From the NCBI GenBank assembly GCA_030348875.1, contig JAUCEP010000002.1:3179001-3243000 (forward strand): a stretch of DNA of 64,000 bases, written 5' to 3'. A program made the position numbers and the translations under genes. Source of the stretch: Ureibacillus composti (GTDB lineage Bacteria; Bacillota; Bacilli; Bacillales_A; Planococcaceae). Shown here one piece after another: positions 1-8,380 of this stretch (position 1 is the first letter of the stretch; every line of letters begins with the position of its first letter). Under the pieces are notes generated by a model. The model ran no database searches and had not been told where the DNA came from. It saw only the letters and a list, made by a program, of their open reading frames with translations.

Positions 1-21
1 GAATTTTATCAAATAAATCAT
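1..21 (-). CDS. comEC: Possible first codons of comEC (DNA uptake channel), cut by window edge
   Basis: Downstream of comEB on the minus strand an AGAAGG Shine-Dalgarno-like sequence (about 30-25) precedes an ATG at 21 and an in-frame TTG at 12, opening a reading frame that leaves the window. In Bacillales the comE operon order is comEA-comEB-comEC, and ComEC forms the membrane channel for transforming DNA. Only about seven codons are visible, so the call rests on synteny. The spacing to the ATG is very short (3 nt), so the TTG may be the real start. Confidence 0.3.
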
Positions 22-76
22 TCGCCTTCTTTTCAGATAGGTAACAATTTTTCGACAGATGCACTTAGGCTACAAG

Positions 77-529
77 TTATTTTAGAAAATCAATTTTTGC
101 CCCATCAAATGGTACATGTACGACATTCACATTAGCCTTTTCAAAAAGTTCTAAAGCATAAGGATTATTTTTATAATCACTAGCATAATAGACATTCTTT
201 ATGCCTGATTGGATAATTGATTTTGAACAAGATAAGCACGGAAAATGGGTTACATATAGATCTGCATCTTTAGTAGGTGTACCATACTTTGCACATTGTA
301 ATAATGCATTCACTTCCGCATGGATTGTACGAATACAATGATTGTCCACTACATAACAACCCTTCTCAATACAATGTTCATCCCCAGAGATGGATCCATT
401 ATATCCTGCTGCAATTATCCTATTATCGCGTACAATGGTTGCACCAACTGCTAACCTCGAACATGTACTTCTAAGTGCTAATAAATGGCTTTGTGCCATG
501 AAAAATTGATCCCATGTAATGCGCTCCAT
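77..529 (-). CDS. comEB: ComE operon protein 2, dCMP/cytidine deaminase family
   Basis: This 150-residue zinc-dependent deaminase-fold protein is the second gene of the comE operon. The zinc site is visible as HAE (residues 70-72) and PCLSC (97-101), the paired His/Cys motif of dCMP deaminases; the Glu of HAE is the expected proton shuttle. A GGAGG sits 7 nt before the ATG. It follows comEA on the same strand with a gap of about 75 nt. The family converts dCMP to dUMP; a direct role in competence is doubtful in B. subtilis. It is shorter than the B. subtilis protein (about 189 residues) at the C-terminus, but both zinc motifs are intact. Confidence 0.92.
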   Translation of the reverse strand: MERITWDQFFMAQSHLLALRSTCSRLAVGATIVRDNRIIAAGYNGSISGDEHCIEKGCYVVDNHCIRTIHAEVNALLQCAKYGTPTKDADLYVTHFPCLSCSKSIIQSGIKNVYYASDYKNNPYALELFEKANVNVVHVPFDGAKIDFLK

Positions 530-604
530 ATGACTACCTCCATTACGATATATAGTTTAAGTTTAGTAGTAAAATGCTATATATGCAATGTTGTAATTTT
601 TTGA

Positions 605-1252
605 TTAATTAACAACGATAGAATCTTTCAATTTCTCAAACGTTTTTTCACCGATTCCAGAGACATTTTTTAATTCCTCGATTGATTTAAAAGAGCCAAT
701 TTCATCACGATATGCCAATATTGCCTGAGCTTTAGAAGGACCAATTCCTGGTAATGTAGAGAGAGCCGTTTCATCCGCCGTATTTAAATTCACTAGCTCG
801 CCTGATGTGGGAGTTGAGTTCGAATCAAATGATATAGAATGAACCCCTTCTCCAATAGATTGCATTTCATCAAGGCTCTCCCCTTTTTTAGGTATATAGA
901 TGACCATTTCATCTAGTAATTTTTGCGCATGATTAATATAACGTGTTTCCGCCTCTTCTAAATAACCACCAGCATAAGTGATGGCGTCGATCACTCTTTC
1001 CTCTGACGTTAATTGATAGACTCCAGGGAATTTTACAGCACCTTTAACATCGACAATTACCTGTTTATTTGAACCAATTTCATTTAGTTCATTATTCGTT
1101 TGATCATTACTCAATTGTTTAGTTTGTTCATTAACTTGTGGAATTGTTGTGATTAACTCTTCAGTGGTTTTAGATGAGTCTTTGTGTTGAAGGGAAAAAT
1201 AAAAGAGGATTAATAAACAAAGAATGCCTGGGGAACAGCATCTTTTTTCCAT
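605..1252 (-). CDS. comEA: ComEA, membrane-anchored DNA receptor for competence
   Basis: ComEA binds incoming double-stranded DNA outside the membrane and passes it to the ComEC channel. Counting from the Met at 1252 there is a short cytoplasmic N-terminus, one hydrophobic segment (about residues 8-22), a polar linker, an SLBB domain (about 64-115, starting VDVKGAVKFPGVY) and a C-terminal pair of helix-hairpin-helix motifs (LPGIGPSKA and VSGIGEKTF), which are the DNA-binding part. An upstream in-frame ATG at 1309 would add 19 hydrophobic residues. Neither start has a clear ribosome binding site. I prefer the inner one because it gives the usual short cytoplasmic tail and a length near the family norm (about 205). 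Confidence 0.88.
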   Translation of the reverse strand: MEKRCCSPGILCLLILFYFSLQHKDSSKTTEELITTIPQVNEQTKQLSNDQTNNELNEIGSNKQVIVDVKGAVKFPGVYQLTSEERVIDAITYAGGYLEEAETRYINHAQKLLDEMVIYIPKKGESLDEMQSIGEGVHSISFDSNSTPTSGELVNLNTADETALSTLPGIGPSKAQAILAYRDEIGSFKSIEELKNVSGIGEKTFEKLKDSIVVN

Positions 1253-1357
1253 ATTTACCAACGAAATTTTGAATAATAATAAACACCCTTTCGCCAGAAG
1301 GTAAATCATATGGAGACATCTCTAATATACATAATTTACCTTCATTTGAAAAGGTGT

Positions 1358-2098
1358 TTATTTTACTGCTCTGAAAAATATTCTTTCACTATATTCGGTT
1401 GGCACATCATCTGTAAAATCAGAAGTAATTTCTATATGTGAAAATCCAACTTCTTTTAGCCAATTTACATAGGTTTTTATTGGAAAAGTTCGTTGATAAT
1501 GTTCTTCATCAAAACGTTCAAATAGACCAGATTTTTCGTCTAAAGCAAAGAATGTCATTTGATGAAAAACAGAATGAACCTCTTCCCCTTCTTCTGTATG
1601 CCAAACATACAATAATTCACCATCATCATATGTAAAAGGGCCCGACATAAAAATCTCATTCATTTTAAAAAGAGAGTGTACATCAAAAAATAATTGACCA
1701 CCATCTCGTAAAGCGTTATACATACGCTTTAGTGTTTCGTAAACTGCAGTTTCTTTTTGTAAGTAGTTGATTGAATCAATTGGAATTACAATAACATCTA
1801 GATCAGCAAAACCTTCTAGTTCATCCATTGACATCGCAAAAAATGGGATTGAAACCCCAAGCTCTTGTCCCCTTGCATACGCAACACTAAGCATTTCTTC
1901 AGATAGATCAATGCCACTCACTTGATAACCTTGTCTATGAAACATTAATGCAAGAGTCCCTGTGCCACAACCAACATCTAAAAGGTTGGAATAATGCTCA
2001 CATGGTGCATGGTTTACAACCCATTCAACATATTTCTCATAAGGGATATCTTGCATAAGTTCATCGTAAAAATCAGCAAATCTTCCGTAACTGCTCAT
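1358..2098 (-). CDS. yqeM: YqeM-type class I SAM-dependent methyltransferase
   Basis: The protein has a Rossmann methyltransferase domain with motif I LLDVGCGTGTLAL near residues 38-50 and an acidic IDLSEEML motif following. Its start codon overlaps the rsfS stop by one base (TAATG), so it is translationally coupled as the last gene of the yqe operon. An in-frame extension to 2140 would run back into rsfS and is not needed. The substrate is not known to me; orthologues sit at this position throughout Bacillales. It is followed by comEA after about 100 nt. Confidence 0.87.
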   Translation of the reverse strand: MSSYGRFADFYDELMQDIPYEKYVEWVVNHAPCEHYSNLLDVGCGTGTLALMFHRQGYQVSGIDLSEEMLSVAYARGQELGVSIPFFAMSMDELEGFADLDVIVIPIDSINYLQKETAVYETLKRMYNALRDGGQLFFDVHSLFKMNEIFMSGPFTYDDGELLYVWHTEEGEEVHSVFHQMTFFALDEKSGLFERFDEEHYQRTFPIKTYVNWLKEVGFSHIEITSDFTDDVPTEYSERIFFRAVK

Positions 2099-2451
2099 TA
2101 TTCGTACGATGGCGCATCTAATTGAGGAGCATCTCCCCAAAGTCGCTCTAAATTATAAAATACTCGCTCATCTTTATGGAAAATATGAGCTACGACGTCA
2201 CCTAAATCAACTAAAATCCAACGTGCAGAATCAAAACCTTCTACTCGTTTCACATTATAACCATTTTCTTGTGCTTTCTCTTGCACTTCGCGTGCAATCG
2301 CTTGTGTTTGTCGATCTGAATTAGCATGACAAATAATGAAATAATCAGCTAAAAGAGATATACCTTGCATATTTAATACAACAATATCTTCTCCATGTTT
2401 ATCATCAATCGCTTTATAAGCAATTTGTAGTAATTTTTCGTTTTCGGTCAT
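2098..2451 (-). CDS. rsfS: Ribosomal silencing factor RsfS
   Basis: RsfS (YbeB/YqeL/Iojap family) binds ribosomal protein L14 (uL14) on the 50S subunit and blocks subunit joining when nutrients are scarce. At 117 residues it matches the family length. Family-typical segments are the central DYFIICHANSDRQTQAIA and the C-terminal DVVAHIFHKDERVFYNLERL followed by a Trp. I chose the ATG at 2451, which has GAGG about 10 nt upstream; a GTG two codons earlier lies too close to it. It sits between yqeK and yqeM in the usual Firmicutes order. Confidence 0.93.
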   Translation of the reverse strand: MTENEKLLQIAYKAIDDKHGEDIVVLNMQGISLLADYFIICHANSDRQTQAIAREVQEKAQENGYNVKRVEGFDSARWILVDLGDVVAHIFHKDERVFYNLERLWGDAPQLDAPSYE

Positions 2452-2520
2452 TCTCACTTTTCCTCTCTATAATCAACTATTCCTCGCTGTAGTTGCTCTA
2501 CAGGAGTTTTTATACAACAA

Positions 2521-3090
2521 TTAAGCTGTAGTATCGGACGAAATAACATCATTGTAGCACTCGATCGATACCGGGAAAATTGGTTGCTTTGAGTGTACTA
2601 AGAAGGCTATTGAATGACAAATACATGCACGCATCGCCTTATTCAAATCAACCTCTGCCTTTTTACGCAATTTTTCAACTCCATCAAATTTCCTGTTCGG
2701 TTCGATCATATCTGCTATATAAATAATTTTTTCTAAATTTGACATCTCAGCCCGACCTGTAGTATGAAATCGAATTGAGTTTAGTATGTCTTTATCATGG
2801 ATATTGAATTCAGTTTCAGCAATCCAAGCACCAACTGGGCCATGTAATATTTCAGAACCCCAATCACATAGTCTTGGGTCTAATTTATGTTCTTCAACAA
2901 TTTGAAGCATCCAATCTTCATCAGCATATTTTGCAATGTCATGTAAGATGGCTGCAGTTTCAGCGGAATTTACATTCTCCCCATATTTCTGAGCAAGATA
3001 GATTGCCGTTTCCATGACACCAATTGTATGAATGTATCTTTTTTCGGGCATTCGTGGTTTAATTGCAGCTAAGTATTCATCGCGTCCCAT
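2521..3090 (-). CDS. yqeK: YqeK, HD-domain diadenosine tetraphosphate hydrolase
   Basis: YqeK-family HD hydrolases cleave Ap4A symmetrically to two ADP and limit alarmone build-up. The HD signature is visible: His21 in RYIHTIG, His-Asp at ILHDIAKY (residues 50-51), a further ILHGPVGAW, and His in IRFHTTGR. The length of 189 residues is normal. AAGGAAGG lies 5 nt before the ATG, and the first codons overlap the end of nadD by 14 nt, so the two are translationally coupled. Upstream nadD makes NAD precursors; yqeK pairs with it in most Firmicutes. Confidence 0.92.
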   Translation of the reverse strand: MGRDEYLAAIKPRMPEKRYIHTIGVMETAIYLAQKYGENVNSAETAAILHDIAKYADEDWMLQIVEEHKLDPRLCDWGSEILHGPVGAWIAETEFNIHDKDILNSIRFHTTGRAEMSNLEKIIYIADMIEPNRKFDGVEKLRKKAEVDLNKAMRACICHSIAFLVHSKQPIFPVSIECYNDVISSDTTA

Positions 3091-3649
3091 AAAGACCTTC
3101 CTTTCGAATATACGTCTCTACTTCTTCAGGTAATAAAAATTTTAATGTACCACCCGTTCGAAAACGGTTTCTGATTAAAGTAGACGACAGATCGATTTCA
3201 GGTGCTTCTACCATTGTTACATCAAATTTATTTTCAGCCTTAGTTCCAGGACGTTTGAATCCAATAAAACGAACAATTTTACTTAATTTATCTATTTCAT
3301 GCCATGTATGTAACGAATCAATCATATCGCCACCAATAATAAAATAAAACTCTACATCCGACTCGCGTTCACATAAAGCAACCATTGTATGATAAGTATA
3401 CGAAATTCCACCACGTTCAAGCTCAATTCTTTCAACTTTAAAATAAGGGTACGACTTGGTAGCTAATTCAACCATTTTTAGTCGATTCTCCATTGATGCG
3501 TCATCTCTCATTAGCTTGTGTGGTGCAATAGCATTTGGCATAAATCGGACTTCATCAAGCTGTAATGCATAATATGCTTCATTCGCCATAATTAAATGTC
3601 CGATATGAGGAGGATTAAATGTACCTCCGATAATGCCAACCTTTTTCAT
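3077..3649 (-). CDS. nadD: Nicotinate-nucleotide adenylyltransferase
   Basis: NadD transfers AMP from ATP to nicotinate mononucleotide to form deamido-NAD, an essential cytosolic step. The nucleotidyltransferase signature GGTFNPPHIGH is at residues 8-18 (HIGH at 15-18) and the second nucleotide-binding motif SSTLIR at 155-160. The length of 190 residues equals the family norm. It lies between yhbY (11 nt upstream) and yqeK (14-nt overlap). Confidence 0.95.
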   Translation of the reverse strand: MKKVGIIGGTFNPPHIGHLIMANEAYYALQLDEVRFMPNAIAPHKLMRDDASMENRLKMVELATKSYPYFKVERIELERGGISYTYHTMVALCERESDVEFYFIIGGDMIDSLHTWHEIDKLSKIVRFIGFKRPGTKAENKFDVTMVEAPEIDLSSTLIRNRFRTGGTLKFLLPEEVETYIRKEGLYGTR

Positions 3650-3660
3650 ATGAGTACACC

Positions 3661-3966
3661 TTATTTCTTTTCGACTTTTGGTAATACAATCTTTTTATTA
3701 TTTTTAGATTCTTTATATAAAACGACTGTTAAGCCAATTAATTGTACAAGTTCTGCACGTGTTCCTTTAGCAAGCGCTTCTGCTACATCATGCTTTTCTT
3801 CTTCGCAATTATCTAAAATGCGCACTTTTATTAATTCACGAACTTCAAGCGCCTCACTAATTTGACGAAGCATCTGTTCATTAACCCCACCTTTACCTAC
3901 TTGAAAGATTGGTGTTAAATGATGTGCTTCTGCACGTAAAAAACGTTTTTGTTTCCCTGTTAGCAT
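3661..3966 (-). CDS. yhbY: YhbY/YqeI, CRM-domain RNA-binding protein of ribosome assembly
   Basis: This 101-residue protein is a single CRM domain, a fold that binds rRNA or introns and that associates with pre-50S particles in bacteria. The GxxG loop is seen in QVGKGGVN near residue 25, with the family-typical LTGKQKRFLRAEAH start and the ELIKVRIL strand. A GGAGG is present but 13 nt from the ATG, which is longer than usual. It is co-transcribed with aroE upstream and nadD downstream. Confidence 0.92.
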   Translation of the reverse strand: MLTGKQKRFLRAEAHHLTPIFQVGKGGVNEQMLRQISEALEVRELIKVRILDNCEEEKHDVAEALAKGTRAELVQLIGLTVVLYKESKNNKKIVLPKVEKK

Positions 3967-4013
3967 AAATTGTTTATTTCCTCCTACGAAGATCCCTTCT
4001 ACTCAAGACATCT

Positions 4014-4835
4014 TCACTTTAATTGTTCTGTTAATTTCTTTATCATTGAACTTGTATTCGGATACTCGTCTAGCCAATATTTAAACGCAATGGCACCTTG
4101 ATGAACAAACATCCCTAATCCATTCACAATGACCGCCCCATTTTTTTTAGCATCTTCTAAAAATGGAGTCATTAAAGGATTATACACAATATCGGCAACA
4201 ATTGCCCCTGGAATTAATTTATCTAAAGAAATCGGCAGTGAAAAATCACTTTTCAATCCAGCAGATGTGGCTTGTATAATGATACCAAAGTCATTTAATG
4301 ATTCCGTTGCTTCCTCTAATGAAATTGCTCTTCCATCACCAAGTTCATCAATGATTGTTTGAGCTTTAGCAACTGTACGGTTTGTGATGGTTATATCTTG
4401 ATAGCCAAATTGTTTCAGGGCAAAGGAAATCCCACGAGAAGCGCCTCCTGCACCTATTAATAAAACCATTTTCTCACGATGTTCAGTACCAACTTGTTCT
4501 TCAAGTGAATGTACAAAACCGGAGCCATCTGTATTATAGCCTTTTAGTTTTCCATCTGATTGACGAACCACCGTGTTTACTGCACCCATTTTTTTGGCTG
4601 TCTCATCTAGCTCATCTAAAAAAGGAATGATAGTTTCTTTATGTGGGATTGTGACATTCCATCCACTTGCGCCTAAAAGCTTTAATGATTTCACAGCTTG
4701 TTCTAATTGTTCTGGAATTACATGAAGCGGCAAATATGCCGCATCAATATTCAGTTCTTGAAACCAACTATTATGCATTTCTGGTGATTTGGAATGTACA
4801 ATCGGATCACCAATAACAGCAAACCATTTCTTCAT
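4014..4835 (-). CDS. aroE: Shikimate dehydrogenase (NADP+)
   Basis: AroE reduces 3-dehydroshikimate to shikimate in aromatic amino-acid synthesis. The shikimate-binding SKSPEMHN (about residues 15-22), the catalytic Lys in NVTIPHKE, the NTDGSGF motif and the glycine-rich NADP loop LLIGAGGASRG are all present, with NGLGMFVHQGA near the C-terminus. The 273-residue length is normal. It stands between yqeH and yhbY in the standard yqe order. Confidence 0.95.
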   Translation of the reverse strand: MKKWFAVIGDPIVHSKSPEMHNSWFQELNIDAAYLPLHVIPEQLEQAVKSLKLLGASGWNVTIPHKETIIPFLDELDETAKKMGAVNTVVRQSDGKLKGYNTDGSGFVHSLEEQVGTEHREKMVLLIGAGGASRGISFALKQFGYQDITITNRTVAKAQTIIDELGDGRAISLEEATESLNDFGIIIQATSAGLKSDFSLPISLDKLIPGAIVADIVYNPLMTPFLEDAKKNGAVIVNGLGMFVHQGAIAFKYWLDEYPNTSSMIKKLTEQLK

Positions 4836-4880
4836 TTCCTTGATCCTCTTTCTCTCTACTATATATTATATCTCTCTTTG

Positions 4881-5984
4881 CTAAATCAATGATGGTCTAA
4901 TAAACACTTCTACACCTTTTGGAGCGTGTGCAGCAACGACAACATTTGGATGTTGTACTGTAATCCATCCTAGCCCTGAAATAACAACATCAGTCTTACC
5001 TTCTTTAATGGAAAATTCATGTCGTACTAATTCAGGTAGTTGGTCGATATATTCTTTTGTTGGTGGAGCCAATAATTCGCCTTTATGTTCTGCATATAGG
5101 CTGTTTGCTCTTTCTAATTTCGTACGATGAATAGGTAGGTCATTCGCCGCATAAATTGTAAACGCAGATCGTTCACCTTTAATAAAATCAAATCGAGCAA
5201 GAGCTCCAATAAATAACGTTTGTCCTTCGTTCTGTTGGTACACTTTCGGTTTTATTTCTTTTTTCGGCGTAATAAATTTCAGTTCACTAGAATCAATATG
5301 GTGGGCCATTTGGTGATGATTAATAATTCCTGGCGTATCATACAGCGCAGCACCATCATCAAGAGGAATTTCAATCATATCTAATGTTGTACCAGGGAAA
5401 TGTGAAGTAGTAATAACATTTCCTTCACCTGTTGCCTGTTTAATGATTCGATTAATAAAAGTTGATTTACCTACATTTGTACAACCCACTACGAAAACAT
5501 CTTTACCTTGTCTATGCGTATCAATTGCATCAATTACTTCACTCATCCCCAAACCTTTATGTGCACTAACAAGTAATACATCAATCGGTTGTAGTCCAAG
5601 CGATTTCGCTTCTCTTTTTAACCAATTAACCACTTTTGTAGGCTTAACTGATTTCGGTAATAAATCTGCTTTATTTGCAACAAGAAGCACTGGATTTTTT
5701 CCTACGAAACGATGCAGTCCAGGTAGCCAACTACCATTAAAGTCAAAAATGTCTACAATTTTTACAATAAGACCTTCTTGTTCTCCAAGGCCATTTAATA
5801 TACGTAAAAAATCATCATCCGTTAAACTTACTGGTTGAATTTCATTATAGTTTTTTAACCGAAAGCAACGTTGGCAAATGATTGTTTCCTTTTCTAAAGC
5901 TGAAGGTGGTGCATATCCTAATTCTTTCGGATTTTCTGTTTGGATTTCTGCTCCACAACCGATACATGATGGTGTTTCAATCAT
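4881..5984 (-). CDS. yqeH: YqeH, circularly permuted GTPase for 30S ribosome assembly
   Basis: YqeH is needed for 30S subunit maturation. An N-terminal zinc knuckle (CIGCG and CQRC) precedes a GTPase domain whose motifs come in permuted order: G4 (VANKADLL), then G1 (GCTNVGKST), then G3 (DTPG). The C-terminal third is the family's RNA-binding part. I use the ATG at 5984, which has GGGAGG 7 nt upstream and overlaps the yqeG stop as TAATG; a start at 5999 would sit on top of the ribosome binding site. Confidence 0.94.
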   Translation of the reverse strand: MIETPSCIGCGAEIQTENPKELGYAPPSALEKETIICQRCFRLKNYNEIQPVSLTDDDFLRILNGLGEQEGLIVKIVDIFDFNGSWLPGLHRFVGKNPVLLVANKADLLPKSVKPTKVVNWLKREAKSLGLQPIDVLLVSAHKGLGMSEVIDAIDTHRQGKDVFVVGCTNVGKSTFINRIIKQATGEGNVITTSHFPGTTLDMIEIPLDDGAALYDTPGIINHHQMAHHIDSSELKFITPKKEIKPKVYQQNEGQTLFIGALARFDFIKGERSAFTIYAANDLPIHRTKLERANSLYAEHKGELLAPPTKEYIDQLPELVRHEFSIKEGKTDVVISGLGWITVQHPNVVVAAHAPKGVEVFIRPSLI

Positions 5985-6502
5985 TACTGTTCCTCCCAAG
6001 TTTTAATACCTTTTCGTTTTAAATAATTAAATACTCGTCGCTCTACTAGACGATTAAACTTCGTTACTAAACCGTCTGAATCTGCTACCGGACGCACTAA
6101 AAATGTATATAGGTTTTGACGATTTGCACCTAGCACATCTGTTAGCATTTGATCGCCTACCATTGCAGCTTCATTTTTTCGTAATCTTAATTTAACTAAT
6201 GCAGATAAATATGCAGAACCTAGAGGCTTTCTTGCATTATGAATAAATGGGATTCCAAGAGGGTCCGCAAAACGCTTTACCCGTTCTTCATTGTTGTTCG
6301 AAGCAATAATAATTTTAATACCTGCATCTTGCAGCATTTTCATCCATTCTGCAATTTCTTCTGTAGCATCCGGGCGATTCCATTCAATTAATGTATTATC
6401 TAAATCCGTAATAATACCTTTAATCCCGAGATCTTTTAATTTCTCAGGCGTAATTTCATATACAGTGTTAACAAATTCATCTGGTAATAAAAATTTAGCC
6501 AA
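5984..6502 (-). CDS. yqeG: YqeG, HAD-superfamily (class IIIA) phosphatase
   Basis: The HAD phosphatase motifs are clear: nucleophile Asp in ITDLDNTLI (about residues 31-39), motif II ASNNNEE, the Lys in NARKPLG and motif III VGDQMLTDVLGA. The length (172) matches YqeG. The physiological substrate is not firmly known; it is coupled to the GTPase yqeH by a one-base overlap. The start is TTG: the nearest AAGGG is 13 nt away, and the ATG closer to it is out of frame, but the protein begins like orthologues (KFLLPDEFV). Confidence 0.9.
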   Translation of the reverse strand: MAKFLLPDEFVNTVYEITPEKLKDLGIKGIITDLDNTLIEWNRPDATEEIAEWMKMLQDAGIKIIIASNNNEERVKRFADPLGIPFIHNARKPLGSAYLSALVKLRLRKNEAAMVGDQMLTDVLGANRQNLYTFLVRPVADSDGLVTKFNRLVERRVFNYLKRKGIKTWEEQ

Positions 6503-6700
6503 AATTCATAAGTTCCCTTCTTTTTTCAAAATGAAAAAGCCCCTTGGCGTATTTGCGACTGTCGCAGTCAAAATATATGTGCTCAGATTTTTCCCTCGCT
6601 TCGAAGGAAACTTCCTTTGAAAATCGCATGTCCGCCTGTGGCTTTATCTTCATATTTTGGGGGAACACCCCGCAATCAATGAAGATAAACAATGCTAAAA
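6503..6700. other. Structured intergenic region psd-yqeG with three inverted repeats
   Basis: No gene is supported here. Three hairpins follow one another: GCGAC-T-GTCGC (6555-6565, overlapping GACTG/CAGTC), a 10-bp arm pair TTCGAAGGAA / TTCCTTTGAA (6600-6621), and a nested hairpin with outer arms TTTATCTTCA / TGAAGATAAA (6643-6652, 6680-6689) around GGGG-AACA-CCCC. None is followed by a T-run on the minus strand, so they are not simple terminators. The stretch must also hold the yqeG promoter or leader. Confidence 0.6.
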
Positions 6701-7483
6701 TTATACCATAATTGCTATTGTTTCTCCCATTTTCACAGTATGCCCTTTTTGAACATTATTTGTAAATTCGATTGTATTTTTCTCAAATAATAATACAACG
6801 GTAGAACCAAATGAAAAATAGCCTACTTCTTCTCCTTTTTTCCACGTTGTTGATCTATTTGTTAACTCAATTGAATTAACAAACATCGCACCAACTTTCA
6901 CTAGAGTAAAAAATTTTTCATCATCATACTGTAATTCACTAATTAGTCTATAATTATGACTTATTGGCTTTTTCCCATATTTTAAACCTAATTGATTTAC
7001 TGGATAAGATTTCCTTCCAAGTACAAATTGGCGGATGACAGTTGCATCTAATGGACTGTGAACACGATGGTAATTCGCAGGGCTTAAGTAAAAGACAACG
7101 AACTTCCCGTTTATATATTTTTCAGCACATTCAGCATTCCCAAGTAAGTCATGTAATGAATAATATTTATTTTTCACAGTAAAAACTGCATCACACTTAA
7201 TATCACCAAAGGATTCAATTTTAGCATCTACAGGACTAATAAAACAATCTTCATCATGATTTATTGGACGTACACCTTCTTTTAATGTCCGTACAAAAAA
7301 ATCCTGCAAACTCGAAAAATAATTAACATCTTTCGAAACCTCATTCATATCAATATCGTATACTTTAGTAAAGTTATGAATAAGATTTTTACTAAGTGAT
7401 GATGAAGTGATTCTTTTTAATATGATTGAGCTAATTTTTCCATTTGATAATTCTATTAAACGTTGGTAGATTTTTTCCTTCAT
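6701..7483 (-). CDS. psd: Phosphatidylserine decarboxylase proenzyme
   Basis: Psd decarboxylates phosphatidylserine to phosphatidylethanolamine at the membrane. The proenzyme cuts itself at a Gly-Ser bond to make a pyruvoyl cofactor; here the site is FGSTVVLLFE near residues 224-233, where many relatives have LGST. YHRVHSPLDA is the conserved His-containing segment and SPVDAKI the conserved Asp segment. The length (260) is typical of the short Gram-positive type. GGGGG lies 6 nt before the ATG. It diverges from pssA, which makes its substrate. Confidence 0.93.
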   Translation of the reverse strand: MKEKIYQRLIELSNGKISSIILKRITSSSLSKNLIHNFTKVYDIDMNEVSKDVNYFSSLQDFFVRTLKEGVRPINHDEDCFISPVDAKIESFGDIKCDAVFTVKNKYYSLHDLLGNAECAEKYINGKFVVFYLSPANYHRVHSPLDATVIRQFVLGRKSYPVNQLGLKYGKKPISHNYRLISELQYDDEKFFTLVKVGAMFVNSIELTNRSTTWKKGEEVGYFSFGSTVVLLFEKNTIEFTNNVQKGHTVKMGETIAIMV

Positions 7484-7664
7484 CGTGTTCCCCCAAGATT
7501 ATCTAATATATATTATTCCTAAATAATAACTTTAAAAATTAACGATTGTTTTTCACAGTATAAGCTAATACTTCCATTAGTTTTATTCTAACCACAAGTT
7601 AAAGTTATTAAAGTAATTTGCTTTCAAGATCGGATTAATAGCAATTGGTATTATTATGTCCGAC

Positions 7665-7693
7665 TTACATTTTATACTTTTTCGAAGTATAAT
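7665..7693 (+). promoter_or_regulatory. Sigma-A-like promoter for pssA
   Basis: TTACAT (7665-7670) and a perfect TATAAT (7688-7693) are 17 bp apart, about 30 bp ahead of the pssA ribosome binding site (AAAGGAGAG). Inferred from the consensus only. Confidence 0.65.
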
Positions 7694-7730
7694 AGATAAA
7701 TATTATTAGTGCAAAGGAGAGTGTTTCCCC

Positions 7731-8270
7731 ATGTTTCTTTTGCATATGGTGGATACCACAGTTAAGAAATTGAAATCTCATGTTGCGAATTTTATTACAC
7801 TTTGTAATTTATCATTCGGTGGAGCCTCAATTATGGCTACATTAAATGGATCTTATAGTTATAGTGTACTCTTTATTTTCATTGCCGCGTTTTTAGATCG
7901 GTATGATGGCAAAATTGCCCGAAAATATAATCAAGAATCAGAATTAGGTAAGCAATTAGATTCGATGAGTGATATTATATCATTCGGTGTTGCGCCAGCT
8001 CTTCTTATGTACCAAAATGTTCTAGTAGATTTTGAAGTTGCAGGTATGATTATGACAATTCTTTATATTGCTTGTGGTGCTTTACGATTAGCTCGTTTTA
8101 ATATAACAGAATCAACAGGATATTTTGTTGGTCTACCGATCACAGCAGCAGGTACTTTTTTGACAATTTCATTTTTACTTATTCCATTCGTAGGATCTGT
8201 GTTTTACATGTTCCTTGTTCCAATTTTAGCAATTTTGATGATTAGTACATTTTCCATAAAAAAAATATAA
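7731..8270 (+). CDS. pssA: CDP-diacylglycerol-serine O-phosphatidyltransferase
   Basis: PssA makes phosphatidylserine from CDP-diacylglycerol and serine in the membrane. The CDP-alcohol phosphatidyltransferase signature is complete at about residues 56-82: DRYDGKIAR, then a Gly, then the two Asp of QLDSMSD. Five or six hydrophobic segments follow the expected topology. The length is 179 residues (177 in B. subtilis). The start at 7731 follows AAAGGAGAG; an internal Met at codon 6 is the alternative. A strong terminator follows directly. Confidence 0.93.
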   Translation: MFLLHMVDTTVKKLKSHVANFITLCNLSFGGASIMATLNGSYSYSVLFIFIAAFLDRYDGKIARKYNQESELGKQLDSMSDIISFGVAPALLMYQNVLVDFEVAGMIMTILYIACGALRLARFNITESTGYFVGLPITAAGTFLTISFLLIPFVGSVFYMFLVPILAILMISTFSIKKI

Positions 8271-8275
8271 ATTAG

Positions 8276-8312
8276 ACGATGCAATCAGATGAAAGGTTGC
8301 ATCGTTTTTTTT
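8276..8312 (+). terminator. Rho-independent terminator of pssA
   Basis: Nine-base arms ACGATGCAA / TTGCATCGT around a 12-nt loop are followed by a run of eight T. It separates pssA from the sigK promoter. Confidence 0.9.
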
Positions 8313-8326
8313 GCATTGATTTCGCT

Positions 8327-8350
8327 ATAATTCTCATTTTCGCATACACC
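8327..8350 (+). promoter_or_regulatory. Sigma-E-type promoter for sigK
   Basis: ATA (8327-8329) and CATACACC (8343-8350) are separated by 13 bp, matching the sigma-E pattern of ATA and CATACAnT. This fits early mother-cell transcription of sigK. The expected start lies about 20 nt before the sigK ribosome binding site. Confidence 0.65.
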
Positions 8351-8380
8351 TTATCATATAATGTCGAAAAAGAGGAAAGG

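Noticed and set aside
6495-6692. 65-codon open frame on the minus strand between psd and yqeG
   Set aside because: It runs through three inverted repeats, has no ribosome binding site at its start and overlaps the yqeG start. Its composition looks like translated structured DNA.
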